A stretch of 5,923 nucleotides of DNA from Lachnospiraceae bacterium (GTDB lineage Bacteria; Bacillota; Clostridia; Lachnospirales; Lachnospiraceae). The number at the start of each line of letters is the position of its first letter. Within the stretch, counting starts at the first letter, position 1. The DNA lies in assembly GCA_017446125.1 (NCBI GenBank), contig JAFSRL010000237.1, forward strand, positions 1-5,923. The letters run 5' to 3'. Made by a program: the position numbers and the translations under genes. The notes under the pieces are model-generated. The model ran no database searches, was not told where the DNA came from, and saw only the letters and a program-made list of their open reading frames with translations. Below, one piece after another: positions 1 through 5,083 of this stretch.

Positions 1-354
1 CATTTTGGTCATGTCCATAATCCGGGAGCCGTAAACAATCATCAGGATTCCATATGCAGCAATCAGAATGTGGTTGATGCTGACCAGAACGGAAATCACC
101 TTCTTTGGCAGCTTCGCCGTAAACATCTCAATGCTGATATGGATGCGTTCTGCAACGCCGATGGCCATGCCAATCAGGGAAAACCACACTAAAAGCAGTG
201 TCGCCACCTCCTGTGTCCAGCTCATCCCCTGCTTGAAGATATAGCGCAGAACGACATCGATGAACACAACGATTGTCATGATGACCAGACAGATCATCGC
301 AAACCATTCCAGCGCGCGGAACAGAAACCGGAATCCTTTCTTTAACGCATCCAT
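1..354 (-). CDS. dctQ: TRAP transporter small permease subunit, DctQ family (C-terminus beyond window edge)
   Basis: The visible 118 codons have no stop, so the gene runs past base 1. DctQ is the small integral-membrane subunit that pairs with the large permease DctM to move a solute delivered by the binding protein, driven by an ion gradient. I see hydrophobic helices at about residues 15-37, 48-68 and 87-109. The family-like core has W46-x-x-E49, W57, G62, and R70 followed by H72 near the end of the second helix. Full DctQ proteins are about 160-180 residues with four helices, so roughly one helix is missing. The ATG at 354-352 is preceded by TAAGGAG at 366-360 with a 5-nt spacer, and the TAA of this ribosome binding site is also the stop codon of the upstream dctP gene. 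This suggests tight translational coupling. Family assignment is secure; the substrate is unknown. Confidence 0.92.
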   Translation of the reverse strand, partial: MDALKKGFRFLFRALEWFAMICLVIMTIVVFIDVVLRYIFKQGMSWTQEVATLLLVWFSLIGMAIGVAERIHISIEMFTAKLPKKVISVLVSINHILIAAYGILMIVYGSRIMDMTKM

Positions 355-363
355 AAAAACTCC

Positions 364-1446
364 TTAGTTTGCGAGCGCCTGTACACGCTCCACGATTGCC
401 TTCTGCTCGTCATTCAAGAAGGAATCATACATCGGCGCAACAGCGTCCTGGAATGCCTTTAACTCTTCGTCCGTTAAGGTGGTTAAAGTGCAGCCCTTTT
501 CTTCCGCGATCTTCGCGTTCTTTGCCTCAGACTCTTCCCATGCGTCCTTGTGCCAGACTTCCGCCTCGTGCGCGCAGTCCTTGATCAACTGCTGGTCTTC
601 GGGTGTTAACTTGTCAAAGGTCTGCTTGCTGGCAAGAATCATGTCAGGCATATAGGAATGTCCGTCGTAGGTCCAGTACGGAGCCACTTCATAGAAGGAC
701 ATTTCAATATAGGATGTCATGTTGTTTTCCGCCCCGTCGACAACGCCGGACTGGATGGAAGAATAGGTGTCGTTGAACGGTAAGCCGACGCCTGCCGCGC
801 CCAAGTTCGTCATCAGGTTCAGCATCAGCTCGGACTCGGAAACACGGATCTTCATGCCCGCCATATCCGCAGGTGTGTGGATTTCCTTTTTGTTGTTGAA
901 GAAGTTTCTGGAACCGGGATGGATGTAGGTGATGCCCACCAGACCGTTCTGCTCAAATGTCGCAAACACTTCCTGTCCGATTTCGCCGTCCAGCACCTCA
1001 AAGAGGTGATCGACATCCTTATACAGATATGGCATCTGTAATGCGTTCATCAACGGTGCAAATTCCGCGGAAGCGCCGGAGGACACACGGGTGAAATCCA
1101 GGCCGCCGAACTGGCACTGCTCGATGGTGGAACGCTCGTCGCCCAGCTCGCCCGCAAAGTGGCACTCAATCGTGATGCGCCCGTTCGTTCTTTCGTTTAC
1201 AAGATCCGCAAACATCTGGCATGCCTGCGAGGTGATGTGCTCCGCATTGTGCGAATTTGCCAGGCGCAGCAGAATTGTTTCTCCTTCCGCCGCCGGTGCC
1301 GCTTCCTCCGCGGCTTCTTCCGCCGCAGGCGCTTCCTCCGCTGCCGGTGCCTGTGTCTGTGCCGGTTGCGAAGAACCGCCACACGCGGTAAGAGCAAGTG
1401 TCATGACCCCTGCCATTACCAGTGCCAACCATTTTTTTGCTTTCAT
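364..1446 (-). CDS. dctP: TRAP transporter solute-binding lipoprotein, DctP family
   Basis: The 360-residue product is an extracytoplasmic solute receptor that captures a ligand and hands it to the DctQM permease. It begins with a lipoprotein signal peptide: basic MKAKK, hydrophobic stretch 6-20, and lipobox L19-T-A-C22, so Cys22 should be lipidated and anchored outside the membrane. An Ala/Glu-rich low-complexity tether spans about 28-54. The binding fold follows: GELGDERS (99-106), GSRNFF (178-183), GMKIRV (197-202) and the DTYSSIQSGVVDGAEN block (226-241). Arg201 in KIRV lies where family members have the conserved arginine that salt-bridges the ligand carboxylate, so an organic acid ligand is likely. 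The start is supported by AAGGGAGG at 1460-1453, 6 nt before the ATG. It lies downstream of a two-component system and directly upstream of dctQ. The exact substrate (C4-dicarboxylate, sugar acid or other) cannot be read from sequence. Confidence 0.95.
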   Translation of the reverse strand: MKAKKWLALVMAGVMTLALTACGGSSQPAQTQAPAAEEAPAAEEAAEEAAPAAEGETILLRLANSHNAEHITSQACQMFADLVNERTNGRITIECHFAGELGDERSTIEQCQFGGLDFTRVSSGASAEFAPLMNALQMPYLYKDVDHLFEVLDGEIGQEVFATFEQNGLVGITYIHPGSRNFFNNKKEIHTPADMAGMKIRVSESELMLNLMTNLGAAGVGLPFNDTYSSIQSGVVDGAENNMTSYIEMSFYEVAPYWTYDGHSYMPDMILASKQTFDKLTPEDQQLIKDCAHEAEVWHKDAWEESEAKNAKIAEEKGCTLTTLTDEELKAFQDAVAPMYDSFLNDEQKAIVERVQALAN

Positions 1447-1486
1447 AAAGAACCTCCCTTCATGAGATCATTTCAGTACCACCTTC

Positions 1487-1492
1487 ATTCTA
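1487..1492 (-). promoter_or_regulatory. Possible -10 element for dctPQ
   Basis: TAGAAT on the minus strand (5/6 match to TATAAT) lies just after the terminator of the regulator gene and about 40 bp before the dctP start, a reasonable place for an independent promoter. The hexamer 17 bp upstream (TTTCAC, the right arm of the terminator) is a poor -35. If this promoter is used, it probably needs an activator such as the adjacent AraC-type response regulator. Weak evidence. Confidence 0.3.
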
Positions 1493-1502
1493 AAAAGTGC
1501 GC

Positions 1503-1538
1503 AAAAAAAGTGAAACCGTAAATCCTTGCGATTTCACT
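1503..1538 (-). terminator. Intrinsic terminator of the kinase-regulator operon
   Basis: On the minus strand AGTGAAATCG (1538-1529) pairs with CGGTTTCACT (1518-1509) in a 10-bp stem with one G-U pair and a 10-nt loop. It is followed by a run of seven T (the last arm base plus six more, 1509-1503). It lies 60 bp after the response-regulator stop and 57 bp before the dctP start, so it separates the regulatory operon from the transporter genes or attenuates readthrough into them. Confidence 0.8.
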
Positions 1539-1543
1539 GGCAT

Positions 1544-1565
1544 ATCTTGACCTGCGTATCAAGAT
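1544..1565 (-). other. Short hairpin upstream of the terminator
   Basis: ATCTTGA (1565-1559) and TCAAGAT (1550-1544) form a perfect 7-bp inverted repeat with an 8-nt loop. It has no T-run and so is not a terminator itself. It sits between two copies of GTGAAATC 33 bp apart. It could be a 3'-UTR stability element or part of a regulator binding region; the sequence does not decide. Confidence 0.45.
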
Positions 1566-1597
1566 TTCACCATTCGTTTTTGTGCAAATTGACAGGC

Positions 1598-2311
1598 TTA
1601 CTGCTGTGCGCTTGCACGGTATTCCCCCGGCGTGATGCCTTCCGTGCGCTTAAATGCCTTCACAAAATAGTTGGCGTCCGCATAGCCGACGGCACGCCCG
1701 ATGTCCGCAACCGACATGTCGGTTGTGGTGAGTCTTCGCTTTGCATTGTCCATCCGGATGGAGGTTAAGTGGTCTAAAAACGTCCGACCGGTTTCCGCCT
1801 TGACCTTGCGCGAAAAATACGCGCCGCTCATCCCCATGCTGGTTGCCGCATCCTCCAATGCCACCTCCTGCGTGTAATGACTCCGAAGCCACGCATACAG
1901 GGCGGAGGCAAACGGGGTGTCCTTTTCCCTGTGCTCAACAATCACTTCGCCGGTATACTTGCGCAGCAGTTCTCTCAAATCATTTTCCGAAACCGGCTTT
2001 AACAGGTAGTCCCTGCTGCCCACGCGGATTGCCTCGACCGCATAATCAAAGCTGTTGTATGCCGTTAGGAATACGATGTCCGTTTCCGGCAGGTGCTTTG
2101 CAATCACACTCGCCGCGTCCAGACCGTTCATGAGCGGCATCTCGATGTCCATCAGGATGAGGGCGGGCTGTACCTCCAGCGCTTTCTGGATGGCCTGGTT
2201 GCCGTTTTCCGCGGTCTCAATGAGCCCTTCTTCCTTCAGGAGGTTTCGCAGGCGGTTGACCAGCGCCTCACGGCTTTTTACTTCGTCTTCCACGACCAGA
2301 ATCTTAATCAT
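1598..2311 (-). CDS. Response regulator with receiver and AraC-type DNA-binding domains (YesN-like)
   Basis: This 237-residue cytoplasmic transcription factor is phosphorylated by the upstream kinase. The receiver domain (about 1-120) has the acidic pair E8-D9, phosphoacceptor Asp55 in LILMDIEMP, switch Thr83 and Lys105-Pro106. After a short linker, an AraC-type double helix-turn-helix fills about 135-235, with the signatures SGAYFSRKVKAETGRTFLDHL and VADIGRAVGYADANYFVKAFKR ending in GITPGEYR (the usual ...TP.eYR family ending). I chose the ATG at 2311-2309 because MIKILVVEDE is the typical receiver N-terminus and AAGGAA lies 7-8 nt upstream; a GTG at 2332 would only add a basic non-conserved tail. 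The start overlaps the kinase stop by 8 bp (ATGATTAA), indicating translational coupling. The likely target is the dctPQ promoter downstream, inferred from position. Confidence 0.94.
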   Translation of the reverse strand: MIKILVVEDEVKSREALVNRLRNLLKEEGLIETAENGNQAIQKALEVQPALILMDIEMPLMNGLDAASVIAKHLPETDIVFLTAYNSFDYAVEAIRVGSRDYLLKPVSENDLRELLRKYTGEVIVEHREKDTPFASALYAWLRSHYTQEVALEDAATSMGMSGAYFSRKVKAETGRTFLDHLTSIRMDNAKRRLTTTDMSVADIGRAVGYADANYFVKAFKRTEGITPGEYRASAQQ

Positions 2312-3764
2312 CTGTCTTTTCCTTCGGAACACGGATGGTCACACGGGTCCCTTCGCCCGGTGTACTTTCCACCTGCGCGCTGCCGCCAAAGAGCTTCATT
2401 CTCTCCATAATGTTCTCCAGTCCGACCGAGGTGTGACCTGTTGCGGATGAAACGCGCCCCTCCAAAACCGATGTGTCGAAGCCGCAGCCGTCATCCGTGA
2501 TTTGTATTTGGACCACATCCCCGGTATCGGAAATCTTTAAATGAATCTCGCCGGAGGGCATGTCCTTAAGCCCGTGAATGATGGCGTTCTCCACGACGGG
2601 CTGCAGGATGAACCTGGGCACCTCCGTTTCCAGGGCACGCTCTTCCTCCTCGATGACCATGTTAATCTTTCCGGCGAACCGCGCGTCCATCAGCTCCATG
2701 TAGTCACGAACCACCTGAACCTCCGTGCCAAGCTTCACCGTCTTCTCCCGGCTCTCCAGGGAATAGCGGAAGAACTTGGAAAGCCGCAGGATCAAATCCT
2801 CGGCGTAGGGTGCGCCCTCTTCCGCCGCAAGCGCGGCAATCGTGTTCAACGTATTAAACAGAAAATGCGGGTTCACCTGGCTTTGCAGCTCCGCATACCG
2901 GCTTTCCTGCAACGCCTGCGAAATCCTCGCGTTTTCCTTTTCCATTTCCGCCTCGCGCTCCATTGCACGGAATGTCCGGCGGACCTGGTTCTGCATCAGG
3001 TTGAAGGAGTGTGCCGTACGTCCGATCTCGTCTTTTCTGTCCTCCGGCAGGGGCGGCTGCTCGTAGTCGCCTTTGCCGATTGCGTCCGCGGCGCGTCCTA
3101 AGTTCGACAGCGGTGTTATAATGCTGCGCAACAAAAGCAAAACGACCAGGATGGAAATCGCCGTTCCGCATCCCATGTACAACACGATGAGTCTGGAGTT
3201 TCTTCTGTTTGCCTCCGCCAAAAGACGCCAACGCTCCTCGCCGGCAAGCAGACGAAGCTGCAGCAAATCCCAGCTGTACTGATTAATATAGGTGGCCTGC
3301 CGCTGAAGAAGCAGGTATTGCTCAATCGTTTCGGAACGGTCCATGATTTCCAACAGATGATTGTGATCTGCGCGGTAGCGGACCATGGCATTTGTGATGG
3401 CGCGCTTGAGCATGTATTCCTCATGGGAGTCGTTGTCCAGATCCGGCTGCATCTGTCCAAGGTAGCGGTCCGTTAGTTGTGCCGCATCGACATAGTTTAA
3501 CTCTTCTTCCTCCGTGTGTGCGGGACGCACGTAGGCTTCCATCTGAATGTTCTCCGCCGAAAACGCATTCATGAAATTTGTGATTTCGATGTAGCCCTCC
3601 ATAATGCCGCCGGAGGCGCGGGAGACGCTTTGCAGCTGCGCCACGATGGCAAAGACAATCAACCACATCACACACAGCAGGACTCCCATCAGGAGCGCCG
3701 CTTTTTTTCTGATCGGATAATCCAGCCAGCGTCTGTGTGATTTTGTCGTCCATGTCGTATCCAT
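2304..3764 (-). CDS. Membrane sensor histidine kinase, YesM/LytS-type (His_kinase family)
   Basis: The 486-residue sensor kinase has a short basic N-terminus, TM1 at about 22-43, an extracytoplasmic sensor region at about 44-190 that is mostly helical and acidic (no named sensor domain recognised), and TM2 at about 191-212. A HAMP linker follows (about 213-263, with P218 and DEIG at 245-248), then a charged helix (265-290). The phosphoacceptor block is QSQVNPHFLFNTLN with His300. The ATPase domain has the N-box LQPVVENAIIHG (387-398), G1 DDGCGFD (424-430) and SVGLENIMERM (446-456), ending in EGTRVTIRVP. The order matches kinases that work with AraC-type regulators, and its regulator overlaps it directly. 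The ATG at 3764-3762 is the only plausible ATG before TM1. It lacks a properly spaced Shine-Dalgarno sequence, since GGAAG abuts the ATG. The signal sensed is unknown; given the neighbours it may be the TRAP substrate. Confidence 0.93.
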   Translation of the reverse strand: MDTTWTTKSHRRWLDYPIRKKAALLMGVLLCVMWLIVFAIVAQLQSVSRASGGIMEGYIEITNFMNAFSAENIQMEAYVRPAHTEEEELNYVDAAQLTDRYLGQMQPDLDNDSHEEYMLKRAITNAMVRYRADHNHLLEIMDRSETIEQYLLLQRQATYINQYSWDLLQLRLLAGEERWRLLAEANRRNSRLIVLYMGCGTAISILVVLLLLRSIITPLSNLGRAADAIGKGDYEQPPLPEDRKDEIGRTAHSFNLMQNQVRRTFRAMEREAEMEKENARISQALQESRYAELQSQVNPHFLFNTLNTIAALAAEEGAPYAEDLILRLSKFFRYSLESREKTVKLGTEVQVVRDYMELMDARFAGKINMVIEEEERALETEVPRFILQPVVENAIIHGLKDMPSGEIHLKISDTGDVVQIQITDDGCGFDTSVLEGRVSSATGHTSVGLENIMERMKLFGGSAQVESTPGEGTRVTIRVPKEKTDD

Positions 3765-3772
3765 CTTCCGTA

Positions 3773-3781
3773 AGTATAGCA
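3773..3781 (-). promoter_or_regulatory. Extended -10 promoter for the kinase-regulator operon
   Basis: The minus strand carries TGC-TATACT (3781-3773), an extended -10 with 5/6 match to TATAAT, between the upstream terminator and the kinase gene. The hexamer 17 bp upstream (TTTCGA) is a weak -35, as is common for extended -10 promoters. Counting about 7 nt downstream puts transcription start near 3766, only a couple of bases before the ATG at 3764, so the mRNA would be nearly leaderless. An undetected alternative promoter is possible. Confidence 0.5.
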
Positions 3782-3798
3782 CGAGCAAAGCGCATTCG

Positions 3799-3840
3799 AA
3801 AATAAAAACGGCGGCCGCACGGGAAGAATGTGCGGCCGCC
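3799..3840 (-). terminator. Strong intrinsic terminator after the membrane-protein/small-ORF unit
   Basis: On the minus strand GGCGGCCGCAC (3840-3830) and GTGCGGCCGCC (3820-3810) form a perfect 11-bp GC-rich stem with a 9-nt loop, followed by G, five T, A and four T (3809-3799). This is a textbook rho-independent terminator. It ends the transcript that carries the small ORF, whose stop is 19 bp upstream, and insulates it from the kinase operon. The opposite strand has no T-run after the stem, so it is one-directional. Confidence 0.93.
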
Positions 3841-3859
3841 AAAGAAATGTTGTTGCCCT

Positions 3860-3967
3860 TTAGGGTCTGAACGCATACGGCGCGGAATAGTCACTGTAGG
3901 CCTTCGTGTTGCCGTTATACTTGTACGCACGGACCTCTCCCATGGGGCCGATTGCCGCATCAGGCAA
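3860..3967 (-). CDS. Small Tyr-rich ORF of 35 codons, unknown function
   Basis: The frame starts with TTG at 3967-3965 and ends with TAA at 3862-3860. A strong Shine-Dalgarno sequence, AAGGAGG at 3981-3975, lies 7 nt before the TTG. The peptide is mildly basic with five Tyr at 15, 17, 24, 27 and 31, GPMGEVRAYKYNGN at 7-20, and a C-terminus YAFRP. I see no signal peptide, membrane helix or Cys. It follows the membrane protein by 31 bp, overlaps no other gene, and precedes a strong terminator by 19 bp, so it sits where the last gene of an operon would sit. An in-frame ATG at 4012 would give 50 residues and overlap the membrane-protein gene by 14 bp, but it has no ribosome binding site. I do not recognise the family. 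It could instead be the C-terminal remnant of a decayed gene. Confidence 0.5.
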   Translation of the reverse strand: MPDAAIGPMGEVRAYKYNGNTKAYSDYSAPYAFRP

Positions 3968-3974
3968 GACACTG

Positions 3975-3981
3975 CCTCCTT
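3975..3981 (-). promoter_or_regulatory. Strong Shine-Dalgarno sequence deciding the small-ORF start
   Basis: AAGGAGG on the minus strand has an ideal 7-nt spacer to the TTG at 3967. The next ATG (3960-3958, a different frame) is 14 nt away and less likely. This site is the main reason to treat the short frame as translated. Confidence 0.55.
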
Positions 3982-3998
3982 GCTTCTCGAAAATCAGG

Positions 3999-4874
3999 TT
4001 ACAGTATACCATGCGATTTTCGATTTGAGAATTCTGAATTCAGGATTGTCTTGCCCAGAAAGATGAAGATTACCAGGACGATCACGGGGATGACGCAGGA
4101 CGTGATGATCATGACTGCGATTGCCTCAATGAAACGGTGCAGGACATTTTTGAGTTCCTCTGTCGTCTTCGCGGTGAACTGTGTGACAGAGCTCGCCGCA
4201 TCCGACGCAAACTCCTTAATCGTGTCCGGAAGATTTTGAATACTGTCAAGGAATCCTTTTTCTTCTTCCTCGTCCGCAGACGGGGGCGTTGCGGTGTTTT
4301 CTTCTGTCTCTCCCGCAATCTCGGAATTGGCGCTTGTAGCGGCATTGATGGTCGTCTGAATTGATGCTTCATAGGTGCGGTCAATCATCGTCGTCACCCA
4401 GACGCTGCAGGGAATCACAAAGAACAAAATCATGGCAAAAACGATGATGCGCAGTGACAGACGTTTCAGCGCCGGCTTTTTGGTATAGAGGTAAGCGATG
4501 AGAAGTGCGCAGGCAATCGGTATCAGGAAGCGAAAGGCAACGACACCCGTAATTGTTACCATGTATTTTTCAAGATAGATTGCGCACAGGATGAGCAGAA
4601 AATAATTCGTAAGCTCCGCAAGCTGGTCCGCAATCGGTGTCGCGGCATCCCCCGGCAAAAGCGTAATCGTCACGCTTGTCGCGGCGGCCGCGGCAGCCAG
4701 CTCTAAGACGGTTTCTTTTTTCTCGTCCAGCGCCTGAATCGTCCCTGCCTGTTTCTCGGCGTTCGACGCCCAGCCTCCGATTACGGTCAGCGACAGCACT
4801 GTCACCAGAATGAGCAGCACCGTCTGGACGATGCGCAGGGTCTTCGGGCTAATGGATTTGATTTTTTCAGTCAT
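3999..4874 (-). CDS. Multi-pass membrane protein of unknown function
   Basis: The 291-residue protein has hydrophobic segments at about 14-35, 87-103, 107-130, 138-162 and 248-276. A further Ala-rich weakly hydrophobic segment lies at about 57-73, followed by LPGDAATPIADQLAEL. Counting the Ala-rich segment as a membrane or re-entrant helix places the basic loop TKKPALKR (131-138) and the N-terminus inside, consistent with the positive-inside rule. The loop at about 165-247 would then be outside. It is acidic and low-complexity in its middle (TEENTATPPSADEEEE) and then forms an amphipathic helix-rich stretch rich in Thr and Ser. No enzymatic motif or named domain is recognised. The ATG at 4874 has AGGAG (4884-4880) 5 nt upstream, inside the last repeat of the upstream array. 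The final residues NSEFSNRKSHGIL come from a GAATTC-rich stretch and may not be part of the conserved protein. It probably forms a unit with the small ORF downstream. Confidence 0.85.
   Translation of the reverse strand: MTEKIKSISPKTLRIVQTVLLILVTVLSLTVIGGWASNAEKQAGTIQALDEKKETVLELAAAAAATSVTITLLPGDAATPIADQLAELTNYFLLILCAIYLEKYMVTITGVVAFRFLIPIACALLIAYLYTKKPALKRLSLRIIVFAMILFFVIPCSVWVTTMIDRTYEASIQTTINAATSANSEIAGETEENTATPPSADEEEEKGFLDSIQNLPDTIKEFASDAASSVTQFTAKTTEELKNVLHRFIEAIAVMIITSCVIPVIVLVIFIFLGKTILNSEFSNRKSHGIL
4019..4045 (-). repeat. GAATTC palindrome cluster at the gene 3' end
   Basis: CTGAATTCAG (4034-4043 on the plus strand, a perfect 10-bp palindrome) overlaps AGAATTCT (4029-4036, a perfect 8-bp palindrome). 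They encode the NSEF region at the C-terminus of the membrane protein. Short GAATTC/GAATTG runs of this kind usually occur between genes, so this part of the gene may be a recent extension. Confidence 0.4.
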
Positions 4875-4883
4875 GTTGCGCTC

Positions 4884-4978
4884 CTATATAAAGCTATATA
4901 ATTCAGCGGCAGCTATATAATCCTATATAATTCAGTCGTAGCTATATAAAGTAATATAATTCACCTGTCATATATAAT
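4884..4978 (-). repeat. Three 29-bp tandem units with seven TATATAA-type boxes
   Basis: Units occupy 4884-4912, 4913-4941 and 4942-4970. The first two match at 24 of 29 positions, the first and third at 22 of 29. Each unit has two TATATAA-type boxes 10 bp apart, then ATTCA and a variable 7-bp stretch. A seventh box at 4971-4977 continues the pattern. Box starts are 4885, 4895, 4914, 4924, 4943, 4953 (degenerate AATATAA) and 4971, alternating about 10 and 19 bp. The array ends in the ribosome binding site of the membrane-protein gene (TATATAGGAG) and overlaps its likely promoter. It could be an operator array, a variable-number repeat tuning expression, or a leader RNA element. Confidence 0.8.
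4943..4971 (-). promoter_or_regulatory. Sigma-A-like promoter for the membrane-protein unit
   Basis: On the minus strand ATGACA (4971-4966, 5/6 to TTGACA) is followed after exactly 17 bp by TATATA (4948-4943, 4/6 to TATAAT). Transcription would start near 4936, giving a leader of about 60 nt containing two of the three 29-bp units. The elements coincide with repeat boxes, so a protein binding the boxes would compete with RNA polymerase. Confidence 0.45.
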
Positions 4979-5002
4979 AATGGCCTCTGTGATGCTGAGA
5001 GA

Positions 5003-5011
5003 ATTATATCA
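5003..5011 (-). promoter_or_regulatory. Consensus extended -10 upstream of the repeat array
   Basis: TGA-TATAAT on the minus strand (5011-5003) is a perfect TATAAT with the TGn extension. No good -35 is seen 17 bp upstream (TACATC). Transcription would begin near 4996 and place the entire repeat array in a leader of about 120 nt before the membrane-protein start. It lies 73 bp beyond the peroxidase stop, so it fits an independent transcript. Confidence 0.5.
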
Positions 5012-5083
5012 TACAGGCCAGGGGAGATGTATTTCCCGATGCGTTAATAGCGTATCTTAAAATACTCCAGATCCCCCTTAAAC

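Noticed and set aside
1091..1521. Overlapping plus-strand frames opposite the dctP 5' end
   Set aside because: They are antisense shadows of the Ala/Glu-rich linker and signal peptide of DctP; their Ala/Ser- and Arg/Cys-rich compositions are typical of shadow frames.
2312..2332. Extension of the response regulator to a GTG at 2332
   Set aside because: It adds a basic heptapeptide not typical of receivers, and the ATG at 2311 has a better spaced ribosome binding site.
2541..3101. Long plus-strand frame of 186 codons
   Set aside because: It lies wholly antisense to the kinase gene, has no ribosome binding site or recognisable protein features, and is explained by the kinase codon usage.
3765..3842. 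Extension of the kinase to a TTG at 3842
   Set aside because: The extra 26 codons would be translated through the terminator hairpin and its T-run, and there is no ribosome binding site.
3421..3972. Alternative minus-strand frame that could supply a different kinase N-terminus through a frameshift at the seven-T run (3702-3708)
   Set aside because: The kinase frame itself reads a normal N-terminus (basic YPIRKK then TM1) on both sides of the run, so no frameshift is needed.
4884..4978. 29-bp repeats considered as a small CRISPR array
   Set aside because: The units are directly abutting and imperfect with no unique spacers, and there are no cas genes nearby.
4982..5019. Imperfect inverted repeat (GGCCT...AGGCC) considered as the terminator of the peroxidase gene
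   Set aside because: The stem has bulges, no T-run follows on the minus strand, and it encloses the consensus extended -10. No clear terminator for the peroxidase gene is visible.
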